A stretch of DNA of 59,256 bases from JADKIH01 sp031417555 (GCA_031417555.1 JANOVV010000047.1:1-59256), one strand, 5' to 3'; positions 45,684 to 53,836 are shown, counted from the first letter of the stretch. The notes: a model not told the origin generated them from the sequence alone. Translations and numbers: made by a program.

Positions 45684-46789
45684 TTAATAGGCTGATGAAA
45701 TGGAATTAAAAATTGCCCACCAATCTGCTTCACCTTCATTTTTTCCAAGTCGTACAATTATTAAATTCTTCGCCGGATTAACATATATAAATTGACCTAA
45801 AATTCCTTCTGCCATAAATTCCCCATTTGAAGAAGGTAACCACCATTGATACTTATAAAAGTTTGCACCTCCATTTGTATTATCTGCTTTTGTTGATTCT
45901 TCTACCCATTTAAGGGAAACAATTTGGTTTCCATTCCATTTTCCTTTATTCAGATAAAGTCGACCGATTTTTCAAAGTCTCTAGCTCGTGCATTTATACA
46001 ACAGAAAGTTTTTTCCAATCCATTTTTTTTTCTGTCGATACTCCATGATGCATCATACTCCATACCAAGTGGAGTCCATAGTTTGTCTTGTAAATATTGA
46101 GTTACTGTTTTTCCTTTTAATGAACGTTCCAGGATTAATCCTAATAATTGAGTATTACCACTAATATATTCAAATTTTTTACCCGGTTCAGATTTTAATT
46201 TCATTTTTTCAATTTCTTTTCTTAGATTCTTTCCGTAGTAAAATGAAGCAGCATCGCCAAAAGGATTAATATAACTTTCGTTAAATTTAATTCCGGATGT
46301 CATTTGTAATAAGTGTTTTATTGTAACTTTTCCAAAACCATTTTTTTCAAGTTCTGGAATATATACGGTAATAGGTTCATCTACAGACTTAATTAACCTC
46401 TCATCAATTGCACAACCTACTAATATAGAGGTAATCGATTTTGCCATTGAGAAAGAAGGAACAATACTTGCATAATTATATCCCTTAAAATATTTTTCGT
46501 ATTGAACGGTATCGTTTTTAATAATTAAAAAAGCTACGGTTTTATTTTTTTCAAGAAATTTATTAAACTCGACGTTATTTAATGTTTTTGGAAATTTTCC
46601 AAAATCCGTCGTTAGGAAGTGATATTTTATCGTGTCTGCCTTTAATATTCGTGATTGGAATTTTTTGTGGTCATGAATGTCTGCGAAATTATAAAACACA
46701 AAACGACCTACCTGACAAGATGAAATTGAAATAAAAATTAAAATAAATATTAAATAATTGACTTGGTATTTTATATTTAATTTCTTCAT
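45684..46789 (-). pseudogene. beta-lactamase-like serine hydrolase with a one-base frameshift
   Basis: The N-terminal 279 codons carry a lipobox (SISSC25), the nucleophile motif S114-M-A-K117, YISGNTQLLG and ARDFEKS, then a stop. In another frame the fold continues as RLYLNKGKWNGNQIVSLKWVEES...WWLPSSNGEFMAEGILGQFIYVNPAKNLIIVRLG to the TAA at 45684. One missing A in the five-A run (plus-strand T run 45968-45972) restores ARDFEKIGRLYLNKG. So it is either a real pseudogene or a homopolymer sequence error. Confidence 0.85.
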
Positions 46790-46842
46790 AATTTGTTTAA
46801 ACAGAATTTAAATATCAAAATAAATACTTTTCATTTTTTATA

Positions 46843-46917
46843 TTACTTTCTTCTTCTGTTTCGATAAATAACAAACACAAAAAATATCAAAATGGGTATT
46901 ATATAGATTAGTGACAT
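46843..46917 (-). CDS. possible one-helix micro-protein (24 aa)
   Basis: A frame of 24 codons: a hydrophobic stretch (IYIIPILIFFVFVIY) followed by a basic tail RNRRRK. It lies 24 nt downstream of the sixth His-rich membrane paralog and in the same direction. It has the form of known bacterial membrane micro-proteins, but may be chance. Confidence 0.3.
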   Translation of the reverse strand: MSLIYIIPILIFFVFVIYRNRRRK

Positions 46918-46941
46918 GTCATTTATGTTATCAATGGGACA

Positions 46942-47733
46942 TTAATTTAAGTGATATTCTTTACGCAGTACAGAAAGTAATTGTGAATTCACATCAATAT
47001 ATTTTTGAATATGAACCTGGCGAGTGGAAGTTATGGCATTATAGCAATAAAAGCCAATTGAATTAATAATATATTTCTGGTCAATTTTTTCCATTCCCTT
47101 TAAATGAAAAGGAATTATAGTATCATTTTTTGAATATTCACCTATGGCTTTTAAAAAATCTTTTTTAGAATCGTTGGTTACTGCTATCCAGAAGTCGAAA
47201 TCGTGTTGGTTTACTAATATAGGGTTTAAATAGTCGAATCGCGCCTTCGATTCGAGGTCTTGCCTGTCCTTAATATTGCTTATGGCTACTGTTAGATCGC
47301 CGATGAGATTTTGTACTTCTTCATTTCTGAAATAGCGAAGCGAGCCTGAATTTTTCAGTTGCTCCAGAATTATAGTACGTGGCTCGAAAACAGAAGGTGT
47401 TCGGAAGTTGATGCCATATTCAAAATTTATAGCAAATGATTTGGATACATTTGTGAGACTGCTGTCTTTAAAATATTTCATAAGATACTTTAAAGAATTT
47501 TCCTGCCTGATTCTATTATTAACTTTTATTACTGCTGTTATAGAGTCGTTTTTTAATTCATCATAAAAATGTTTTGCAAGCTCTTTAGCTCGATCACTTT
47601 CAATTTTGTGCTCTCTGAAATTTTCAACTAAAAACCCGCAAAATACTGCCAGAAATAACATAAAAAATTCAAAAAAATAATGCCGGAAACTATTGCCGGG
47701 TGCTTTATGTAAGTGGTGTGCGTGGGTTTCCAT
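46942..47733 (-). CDS. His-rich one-pass membrane protein, paralog 6
   Basis: 263 residues, starting METHAHHLHKAPGNSFRHYFFEF, membrane segment MLFLAVFCGFLV, ENFREHKIESDRAKELA, and signature LKNSGSLRYFRNEEVQNL. It is a dispersed copy of the 1-3.9 kb tandem family, closest to paralog 3 by its middle (KVNNRIRQENSLKYLMKYF against KLNIRLKKENDMDYLNNFF) and tail. Placed in an accessory block between the broken hydrolase and a VOC gene. Function unknown. Confidence 0.8.
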   Translation of the reverse strand: METHAHHLHKAPGNSFRHYFFEFFMLFLAVFCGFLVENFREHKIESDRAKELAKHFYDELKNDSITAVIKVNNRIRQENSLKYLMKYFKDSSLTNVSKSFAINFEYGINFRTPSVFEPRTIILEQLKNSGSLRYFRNEEVQNLIGDLTVAISNIKDRQDLESKARFDYLNPILVNQHDFDFWIAVTNDSKKDFLKAIGEYSKNDTIIPFHLKGMEKIDQKYIINSIGFYCYNAITSTRQVHIQKYIDVNSQLLSVLRKEYHLN

Positions 47734-47898
47734 TTATTTTTTTAAAGTTAATTATATTGATGAATTAAAATTTCATGCTAACAAGTCTTATAAGAATGAA
47801 ATATAACCAAAGTATAAGTAAAGATTGGTATTTACGTATTTAATTTTTCAAAGTACAACGATCAAATGCGAAAATTTCTGTGAATAAAAGTGTCAGAA

Positions 47899-48426
47899 TC
47901 ATTTGGTCGTTTTGCTACCCATTTCAATACCGAGTTTTTCATATTCAATATCGTTTGGTTCCCACAATTCTATTTTGTTTCCTTCAATATCCATGATATG
48001 AACAAATTTTCCGTAACTGGCTGTTTCATTTGTATCCGTAACAGTAACTCCTTCTTTTTTCAGTTCTCCAACAAGGGCTTCTAAATTTTCTACCCTGTAA
48101 TTTATCATAAACTCCTTTGTAGATGGTTCAAAATATTTTGTCTTCTCTGAAAACGGACTCCATTGTGTAAATCCTTTCTTAGAGCTGTCGGCTCCTTGAA
48201 ACCATTCGAAAACTGTCCCATATTGGTTTGTATTAAAACCTAAATGAGTTTTATACCACTCCCGCATTTTTTTTGGCTCTTTGCATTTGAAAAAGATACC
48301 ACCAATACTTGTTACTCTTTTCAAGGATGTATTATCGGTTGTATTCTTTAATAAACTTGCTTTGAAAGCAAAACCAAAATAGAATGATGTTGCTAAAGCT
48401 GCAATTAGTAATATTATTTTTTTCAT
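47899..48426 (-). CDS. VOC family protein with N-terminal signal or anchor
   Basis: 175 residues: an N-terminal hydrophobic segment (IILLIAALATSFYFGFAF) then a VOC domain (GGIFFKCKEPKKMREWYKTHLGF, EWFQGADSSKKGFTQWSPF, MINYRVENLEALVGELKKEGV, KFVHIMDIEGNKIELWEPND). It is the intact paralog of the broken VOC gene at 42958-43371 and shows what the lost codon was. The segment suggests periplasmic placement, unusual for this family. Substrate unknown. Confidence 0.85.
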   Translation of the reverse strand: MKKIILLIAALATSFYFGFAFKASLLKNTTDNTSLKRVTSIGGIFFKCKEPKKMREWYKTHLGFNTNQYGTVFEWFQGADSSKKGFTQWSPFSEKTKYFEPSTKEFMINYRVENLEALVGELKKEGVTVTDTNETASYGKFVHIMDIEGNKIELWEPNDIEYEKLGIEMGSKTTK

Positions 48427-48506
48427 CTGTTTATAATTTGTTACTTTATTTTAGACGTAGTAACTTGTAAGTTCTGTTGTAATCGAAATTATTAAAATAA
48501 GATTAT

Positions 48507-49040
48507 TTATTTTTCAAGAATTTCTTTTAAAATCGACAAACTAGCCTTCATATCTTTCGAGAAATTTTTTTCCGCTATTGGTATCATAATGTTCAAAGGA
48601 TATTTCAATATACCGGAATTGCTCCAGGTTACTTTGGTTTGACTATCGGATAAGGATTCCGTCTCCATGACTATTGAGGCAATAGCTGCCATTGGTTTTA
48701 CAAAACGTATTTCTGTTTCGATCCTTTTGCCTTCAACTATTTTCTTAATTTCTTTTTCTCCTTGGCCGGCACTTTTATCTCCGCTCCAGGAATAAATATA
48801 TCCAACAGTTCCATCTGTTCCTTTAAATTCTTCTTTCCTATTTTCTTTTCCAGCCGGTGCCCATTTGTTGAATTGTTCTTGGTTTTTGAGATGTTTTAAA
48901 AAATCAAATACTTTTTGCCGGGGCGCATTAATGATAATTTCGCATTTGACGAAATGTTCCTTCTTCATGAAAAGAGCTATGATTAGCAGCAAGGTAATGA
49001 ATCCTGCTAAAATGAGTAGAATTTTAATTAAAGTGTTCAT
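48507..49040 (-). CDS. SRPBCC family protein with membrane anchor
   Basis: 177 residues: N-terminal membrane segment (IKILLILAGFITLLLIIALFM) then a START/polyketide-cyclase-like domain (VKCEIIINAPRQKVFDFLKHLKNQEQFNKWAP, GTVGYIYSWSGD, VTWSNSGILKYPLNIMIPI). Such domains bind hydrophobic ligands. Sits among VOC, SnoaL and methyltransferase genes, all on the minus strand. Confidence 0.85.
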   Translation of the reverse strand: MNTLIKILLILAGFITLLLIIALFMKKEHFVKCEIIINAPRQKVFDFLKHLKNQEQFNKWAPAGKENRKEEFKGTDGTVGYIYSWSGDKSAGQGEKEIKKIVEGKRIETEIRFVKPMAAIASIVMETESLSDSQTKVTWSNSGILKYPLNIMIPIAEKNFSKDMKASLSILKEILEK

Positions 49041-49100
49041 TTTATTGTTTTATAAGAAGGGTTAAAAAAATAATATAAGATGAGTTAAATTGCTCTCGAT

Positions 49101-49598
49101 TCATTTTGTTGTCGGCTCAACAATTTTCCAATAGGAATCCTTTCTCGAAACTTTACCATTTCTAAACTCCCAATGGTCACAACCTCTTACTTTCACATTA
49201 ATTCCTGAAGTTGTAGTTCCGGTAAGTGTCCATTCTGATACTCCCATATTTCCATCGGCTGAAATCCAATGACGGTCTTCGCCATAGTGAACATCAGGAA
49301 TCCCTTTGAAGCGACCTGCAAGTGCTTCCCTCACTTGTCCTTTACCGATAAAGCGTTGTCCCCATGATTCAGGTCCCCTTGGAAAATCAAATGTGCAATC
49401 ATCGGTGAAGAATTCCATTATAGCATCAAGGTCATGCCGATTGAATGCATCAAGGATTTGCTTTAAAGTTACTTCTGTTACTTTCATATCCTTTGAATTT
49501 GTTTGAACTTGCAACGTCTTGTCATGTGTCATATTATTACAACTACTAATTTCCATTAATCTGGTAAATAATCCAATGATTATTATTTGATTTGCCAT
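49101..49598 (-). CDS. SnoaL-like / NTF2-fold protein
   Basis: 165 residues from the ATG at 49598, preferred over an upstream TTG at 49613. A hydrophobic start with a lipobox-like EISSC suggests a lipoprotein. The SnoaL-type domain is shown by QILDAFNRHDLDAIMEFFTDDCTFDFPRGPESWGQRFIGKGQVREAL and DVHYGEDRHWISADGNMGVSEWTLTGT. The fold is shared by ketosteroid isomerases and many ligand-binding proteins. Reaction unknown. Confidence 0.82.
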   Translation of the reverse strand: MANQIIIIGLFTRLMEISSCNNMTHDKTLQVQTNSKDMKVTEVTLKQILDAFNRHDLDAIMEFFTDDCTFDFPRGPESWGQRFIGKGQVREALAGRFKGIPDVHYGEDRHWISADGNMGVSEWTLTGTTTSGINVKVRGCDHWEFRNGKVSRKDSYWKIVEPTTK

Positions 49599-49624
49599 TA
49601 TTTGTTTCTTCAACAGATAATTAT

Positions 49625-50254
49625 TTATTCATTCTGCTTTCTTCTGAAGGTACAGAACAAAAAATTTTGTGTTGTATTAAATGGTGTGTGGTGATCGGTG
49701 GTGAAACAATTTTCTTTTATGAATGAGTTTTGCAAAAGCGTTGTCATGGATGCTTCAGAATATTGTTTGATAAAAAGTCCACTGCATTTTAAAGGGCCGC
49801 GCTCTGAAAATGTTGCAATGATTAAATGTCCATCGGGCTTTATACATTTTGAAATAGTATTTACATAATTTTTGATTTCATCATCTTCAGTTAAAAAATG
49901 AAATGCAGCTCTGTCATGCCAAACATCATACTGATCGGTTGGGTTACAACATGCTTCATCATCAACAATCCAATTTATTTTATCAGCATCTTTACCCAAT
50001 CTCTTTTTTGTTTTCTCCAACGCTACTTCTGAAATGTCCTGAACTGTTATATTTTCAAAACCAAGTCTCAATAAATTATCTACGAAAAAACTATCACCCC
50101 CACCATTGTCAAAAAATTTTGCTGATTTGGGAAGATTTAATTCTTTAATGAGTTCAAGAGATGTTATTGGTTCATTTTGATACCAACTAACTTCTGTTGG
50201 CTGTTTTGTGGTATAAATACTTTCCCAGTGCGATTTACGTTCTTCTGTTAGCAT
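49625..50254 (-). CDS. class I SAM-dependent methyltransferase
   Basis: 209 residues from the ATG at 50254; a longer frame runs back into the rhodanese gene but has no homology there. Landmarks are VSWYQNEPITSLELI, the SAM loop KFFDNGGGDSFFVDNLL, VQDISEVALEKTKKRLG, YDVWHDRAAFHFLTEDDE, and ATFSERGPLKCSGLFIKQYS. In this family the WHDRAxFHFLT block is the main mark. It starts 7 nt after the rhodanese stop, the last gene of the sulfur-relay operon. A thiol or small chalcogen substrate is a reasonable guess from context only. Confidence 0.85.
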   Translation of the reverse strand: MLTEERKSHWESIYTTKQPTEVSWYQNEPITSLELIKELNLPKSAKFFDNGGGDSFFVDNLLRLGFENITVQDISEVALEKTKKRLGKDADKINWIVDDEACCNPTDQYDVWHDRAAFHFLTEDDEIKNYVNTISKCIKPDGHLIIATFSERGPLKCSGLFIKQYSEASMTTLLQNSFIKENCFTTDHHTPFNTTQNFLFCTFRRKQNE

Positions 50255-50261
50255 GAAAAAT

Positions 50262-50585
50262 TTAATTAACCATTTCGCCTTCCAACTTGTAACCTTCGTT
50301 TTCCCACTCATACATTCCACCCGCAAAGCGAATGATGTTTTTATATCCCAATACTTCAAGCAACTGGTAGAGCATAATACTTTTGTTACAGGCATAATCA
50401 GTGCAATAGACAACAATCGGTTCATCCTTTGCTAGATATTTTTCAAGGTCTTCTCTGCGAAATAAATTCAGTGAATTGGGAATGTGCTTGAGACGAAATT
50501 TATTTTCTTCCATTGCATTTACAAGCTTTATTTTCTTGTCAGTTTCAAGTTGTTGTTTTAATTCTTTTGCCGTAATTGTATTCAT
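50262..50585 (-). CDS. rhodanese-like sulfurtransferase
   Basis: 107 residues, single rhodanese domain: VVYCTDYACNKSIMLYQLLEVLGYKNIIRFAGGMYEWENEGY. The active-site Cys is C61, with C66 nearby in the loop; the loop CTDYACNK differs from the classic CxxGxR loop. It would carry persulfide sulfur in the cytosol. Operon: 13 nt after the anti-sigma gene, 7 nt before the methyltransferase gene. Confidence 0.88.
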   Translation of the reverse strand: MNTITAKELKQQLETDKKIKLVNAMEENKFRLKHIPNSLNLFRREDLEKYLAKDEPIVVYCTDYACNKSIMLYQLLEVLGYKNIIRFAGGMYEWENEGYKLEGEMVN

Positions 50586-50598
50586 TGTAGCTATGTTT

Positions 50599-50853
50599 TT
50601 AAAGTGAGGAAATCATTTTTTCAATTCTGCTGATAAGTGAATTATTTTTTCTACTTTTTGGTAACTGATGTACTTTAGATTTCAACAACTGCTCAAATTC
50701 AAATCTCTCAAAGCAATGACGACATTCGAAAATGTGGCTAACCAATTCCTCACGGGATTTTCCTTTGAGATAATTATCCATGAAATCGTTGAACCGAGAA
50801 ACAGCTTGCTCGCAATTGATGGTGTTGACTTTTTCTTTCTTAATTTTCATCAT
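50599..50853 (-). CDS. zinc-binding anti-sigma factor (ZAS type)
   Basis: 84 residues. Cys14 and the H40-x3-C44-x2-C47 motif (SHIFECRHCFERF) match the zinc-binding anti-sigma fold that holds ECF sigma factors. No membrane segment follows, so it is a soluble, cytosolic ZAS protein. Loss of zinc or thiol oxidation would free the sigma. Encoded 9 nt after the sigma gene stop. Confidence 0.82.
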   Translation of the reverse strand: MMKIKKEKVNTINCEQAVSRFNDFMDNYLKGKSREELVSHIFECRHCFERFEFEQLLKSKVHQLPKSRKNNSLISRIEKMISSL

Positions 50854-50862
50854 ATTTATTGA

Positions 50863-51525
50863 TTATTGTTGAATTTTTTCTTTCTCTTCTCCGCATGTGC
50901 AGATATATTCAGGTTTCGGCTGCACAGATTTTGCTTTTTTAATTCCCAACTCTTTTGCATGTAGCCATAATTTCTTTTGCAGAATTATTCTAGCTCTTGC
51001 GATTCGGCTTCTCACTGTCCCAATTGGAACTTTTAATATCTCGGAAATTTCTGCATAAGAAAATTCTTCTATGTCGCAAAGAATGAGTGTTTGTTTAAAT
51101 TCAATTGACAATTCATCTATCGCCTTTTGAATGTCATGCTGTGTGAGTTTGCTGATGAATTTCTTTTCCGGATTTCCTTCCGCTACAAAATTGCTTTTGG
51201 CAATAGCTTCAAAAAGTGAAAATGTTTCTAAATCGTGATTGCTGTTTTCATTTTCCCTGCTTTCTATCTCAACAAAATATTTCCTGCTTCTGTAATTACT
51301 AATGAACTGGTTATTTAAAATTCGGAACAACCATTGTTTTGTTTTGTTTTCATCTTTAAGTTTTGAAAAATTTTCAAATGCTTTCAGGATTGTTTCGGAA
51401 ACCAAATCATCTGCCTCAAAATTATTCTTACACAAGCTGAATGCAAAGCGATTCAATGCTCCAACTTGTGCAAGAACAATTTTTGAAAATATTTTCTTTT
51501 TTATAGCTGGTTGATTCATTAGCAT
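50863..51525 (-). CDS. ECF-type RNA polymerase sigma factor
   Basis: 220 residues from the ATG at 51525 (51519 is also possible; the frame is open to a TTG at 51540). Sigma region 2 is at ALNRFAFSLCKNNFEADDLVSETILKAFENFSKL...KQWLFRILNNQFISNYR. Region 4 is at IQKAIDELSIEFKQTLILCDIEEFSYAEISEILKVPIGTVRSRIARARIILQKKL. A C-terminal tail has two close Cys (YICTCGEEKE), not usual for ECF factors. It directs its own regulon, likely including this operon. Pairs with the ZAS protein encoded next. Confidence 0.92.
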   Translation of the reverse strand: MLMNQPAIKKKIFSKIVLAQVGALNRFAFSLCKNNFEADDLVSETILKAFENFSKLKDENKTKQWLFRILNNQFISNYRSRKYFVEIESRENENSNHDLETFSLFEAIAKSNFVAEGNPEKKFISKLTQHDIQKAIDELSIEFKQTLILCDIEEFSYAEISEILKVPIGTVRSRIARARIILQKKLWLHAKELGIKKAKSVQPKPEYICTCGEEKEKIQQ

Positions 51526-51541
51526 AAAACGGAAAAGCAAT

Positions 51542-51904
51542 TTAGATGGTAACAGAAATACTTCCGCTTACCAATTCTTCCACAAGGTTTGCAGCTGTTA
51601 CAATTTTTGCTCCTTCAATTAAATCGACTTCTGTAATTCCTCTCGGTTTCGTGCATGCACCGCAGCACCAAATTTTTCCACCATTCGCAATAAATGAATT
51701 CATGATTTCTTTCAAAGGCGTGAAACCTTCCTTGATTACTCCTTCGGCATATCCTTTTGTTGCAAGGCGAACACCTTCAATGGTGAGAAAAATTATTGCT
51801 TGCTGGTCGGCTGTTACTGCAACATTTCCGACAATGAACGGAAGGATGGCTCTTTCAGCTTCTTCTTTTCCGTGTGTGCAATGGATTAATAATGGTTTTG
51901 ACAT
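51542..51904 (-). CDS. DsrE family sulfur-carrier protein
   Basis: 120 residues of DsrE/DsrF-like fold: LLIHCTHGKEEAERAILPFIVGN, AIIFLTIEGVRLATKGYAEGV, and the Cys cluster KIWCCGACTKPRGI (C80, C81, C84), which fits the persulfide-carrying site. It would relay sulfur with TusA and rhodanese proteins. Gaps of 12 nt (to tusA-like) and one nt (to the sigma frame) show it is in the operon. Confidence 0.88.
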   Translation of the reverse strand: MSKPLLIHCTHGKEEAERAILPFIVGNVAVTADQQAIIFLTIEGVRLATKGYAEGVIKEGFTPLKEIMNSFIANGGKIWCCGACTKPRGITEVDLIEGAKIVTAANLVEELVSGSISVTI

Positions 51905-51916
51905 AATTATGGTGTT

Positions 51917-52150
51917 TTATGATTTTTTTTGAATGTAGTACAATGTATCGGTTGAATTGAGTTCGTTTGTTTCAATCAATGCGTTTCCTGTGAGACGACA
52001 CCATGCAGGAATTCCTAATCGTGATGCAGGGTCGTCATTGAAAACTTCAAGCACTTGTGCAGGTTGCAAATCTTTCATCGCAATTTTTATTTCCGGAGTG
52101 AGATTAACACAAGCTAGTCCTTCTGCTTTTAAATGTTTATCGGCTTCCAT
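51917..52150 (-). CDS. TusA-like sulfur carrier
   Basis: 77 residues with the TusA-family layout: a first-strand Cys (GLACVNLTPEIKIAMKDL; C14, with Pro19 a little later than in the classic CPxP), then VLEVFNDDPASRLGIPAWCRLTGNALIE with a second Cys at 51. A persulfide carrier role is likely. It begins 27 nt after the cupin gene stop and leads the sulfur-relay operon. Confidence 0.82.
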   Translation of the reverse strand: MEADKHLKAEGLACVNLTPEIKIAMKDLQPAQVLEVFNDDPASRLGIPAWCRLTGNALIETNELNSTDTLYYIQKKS

Positions 52151-52177
52151 TTTTTTTTCGTGGTATAAAAAGATAAA

Positions 52178-52618
52178 CTATTTGACAGGATTTCTAATAG
52201 CTTCCATCTCAAGCACAACAGCAGGCTCATCTCCGATAACCCATGCATCGTGTCCCGGCTCGATAACTGTATAATCGCCTGAAACCAACTCTTTTTTTGA
52301 ACCATCATTTGTTACTACATTTAGTTTTCCCGAAAGAATGTACATCAGATGATGCTTAGTGCAGTAATCTGTTTTAACACTCGGCTTGTTATTCTCTGAC
52401 CATTTCCAGCCAGGAAGAAAAGTTACCCGCTGTAATGTAAATCCGTCAACTGTTACAGTTTCAACTTTCATTTTCTCAAATGGCGTTGTTGTCAGGTCTG
52501 GAGAATTTAAACTTTTAGTCTCTATTTTTCTTTTTTCACTACTATTTATTTTTGCGGATTGAGCAGTTACTGCAAAAGCGACTCCGACAATTGCAACCAT
52601 TAACATTAATTTTTTCAT
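52178..52618 (-). CDS. secreted cupin-domain protein
   Basis: 146 residues: signal peptide (LMLMVAIVGVAFAVTAQ), then a single cupin barrel (RVTFLPGWKWSENNKPSVKTDYCTKHHLMYILSGKLNVV... and DYTVIEPGHDAWVIGDEPAVVLEME). The KHHLMYILSG region holds two His that could bind a metal. It lies between arsM-like and tusA-like genes. Ligand unknown. Confidence 0.85.
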   Translation of the reverse strand: MKKLMLMVAIVGVAFAVTAQSAKINSSEKRKIETKSLNSPDLTTTPFEKMKVETVTVDGFTLQRVTFLPGWKWSENNKPSVKTDYCTKHHLMYILSGKLNVVTNDGSKKELVSGDYTVIEPGHDAWVIGDEPAVVLEMEAIRNPVK

Positions 52619-52693
52619 AATTATTTAATTTTTAGCTACCTGCATTATACGAAGGCAGATTGATTTATTTTTAACAAGTCGTATCTTGTTTTT

Positions 52694-53476
52694 TTATTTT
52701 TCTGCAATTAGCGAAACACTTTTTACGCCATACTGTTTTGATGCTCCTTTCGCTGACCTGGAAATAAATTCGTAAGCTGAATTATTTCTAACAAACAAAA
52801 CTTTAATACCTGATTTTTGTATGCTACTTTTGTATGTGTCTTCCTGTCCTGCACCGCCAATGCAAGATGCCCATAGTGTTGAGTCGCAAGTAATGTTTTC
52901 AGGCAATTGTTGTTCTGTAACAATGTCTGCAATTGCCAATCTGCCTTTCGGTTTTAATACTCTTGCAATTTCGGCAAAAACTTTTTCTTTATCAGGACAA
53001 AGATTGATAACCCCGTTGCTTATTACTACATCAAAACTTGCATCAGAAAACGGAAGTTGTTCTAAATACCCTTTTATAAATTTTACATTTTCGAAATTAT
53101 TTTCATTAGCTAACCGTGTTGCTTTTTCCAATTGTTCATCGGTCATGTCAATGCCTGTAACATGTCCTGACATTCCAACTTTCAATGCAGTTATGAAACT
53201 ATCCATACCCGATCCGCTTCCCAAGTCAAGAACTTTTTCTCCTTCTTTGAAACCTGCGATGTCACAGAAATACCCAACACCTGCAAATGATTCAATGGAT
53301 GCCGCTGGAATTAAATCCAAACATTCTTTTTCGTAACCTAACTTTTCAGCAAGTCCGCGCCCCATTTCAAAATGATAATCGCCTTCTGGATGAATTGCGA
53401 CATCACGATACATATCTTTTACTTTTTGTTCAAGTTCTTTTGCATTTACTATTTTGGTGACTGTTGTAGACTCCAT
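52694..53476 (-). CDS. ArsM-like SAM methyltransferase
   Basis: 260 residues from the ATG at 53476; an upstream extension (to 53644) has no homology. It has the ArsM-type pattern: KVLDLGSGSGMDSFITALKVG, VTGIDMTDEQLEKATRLANENNFENVKFIKGYLEQLPF, DVVISNGVINLCPDKEKVFAEIARVLKPKGRLAIADIV, and WASCIGGAGQED. Arsenite methyltransferases use several Cys. Here C160 and C205 are present, but the usual Cys in the SNCVINL block is Gly157-like (SNGVINLC). So arsenic is possible, not proven. Confidence 0.8.
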   Translation of the reverse strand: MESTTVTKIVNAKELEQKVKDMYRDVAIHPEGDYHFEMGRGLAEKLGYEKECLDLIPAASIESFAGVGYFCDIAGFKEGEKVLDLGSGSGMDSFITALKVGMSGHVTGIDMTDEQLEKATRLANENNFENVKFIKGYLEQLPFSDASFDVVISNGVINLCPDKEKVFAEIARVLKPKGRLAIADIVTEQQLPENITCDSTLWASCIGGAGQEDTYKSSIQKSGIKVLFVRNNSAYEFISRSAKGASKQYGVKSVSLIAEK

Positions 53477-53836
53477 GTTGTTTTTTTTAATTGTTATTTC
53501 AGAACTGACGCGGAAGGGGTACAATAAGTTCCCGAAGAATGAAAATAGTTTATTTTTTGTTACAAAGAACGGTCTTTTTACGGTGAGGCAAAAAAATGTG
53601 AATAATTTTGCTTTGGGGTACTGAGGGAGATGATGCTTAACCAAAAAACTGTATGCGCAGCAAGAAAAGCAGACTGTCTAACTAATGTAAATTAATAAGT
53701 TACTATATCTGATACCGGGAATATCCATCAAATTTAACCCCATGAAAATGTTGGAATGCTTTTTTATCTTCCCACGAAGCTCAACTGTTAGAGGTTCGCA
53801 CAAAAGTTTGTAAAAGAATTTACATTCATTCAGATG
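53477..53836. other. intergenic region with one copy of a direct repeat
   Basis: Between the TPR gene's stop and the arsM-like start there is no gene. It holds the left copy of a 34-bp repeat (53774-53807). An ECF-like GGAACTT...GTC arrangement before arsM is visible but not firm. Confidence 0.45.
53774..53807 (+). repeat. 34-bp direct repeat, left copy
   Basis: Starts ACGAAGC and ends CGCACAAAAGT. It is 28/34 identical to 56553-56586 in the same orientation. The two flank the TPR gene and the IS remnant. Confidence 0.5.

Noticed and set aside
50255..50425. Extended N-terminus of the operon's last methyltransferase
   Set aside because: It overlaps the rhodanese gene in another frame and shows no homology; the ATG at 50254 follows the rhodanese stop by 7 nt.
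52662..52695. Terminator AACAAG-TCGTAT-CTTGTT followed by T run between arsM-like and cupin
   Set aside because: The T run is on the plus strand, but all genes there run on the minus strand; the stem is only 6 bp.
52821..53336. 171-residue plus-strand frame inside the ArsM-like gene
   Set aside because: Antisense shadow with no recognisable domain.
53500..53530. ECF-type promoter (GGAACTT ... GTC) before the arsM-like gene
   Set aside because: Spacing is 18 nt and no second copy with the same spacing is found before the cupin or TusA genes, so the match is not convincing.
53477..53644. Extended N-terminus of the ArsM-like protein
   Set aside because: No family similarity before MESTTVTKI; the extension is Phe/Lys-rich, as expected of AT-rich non-coding DNA.
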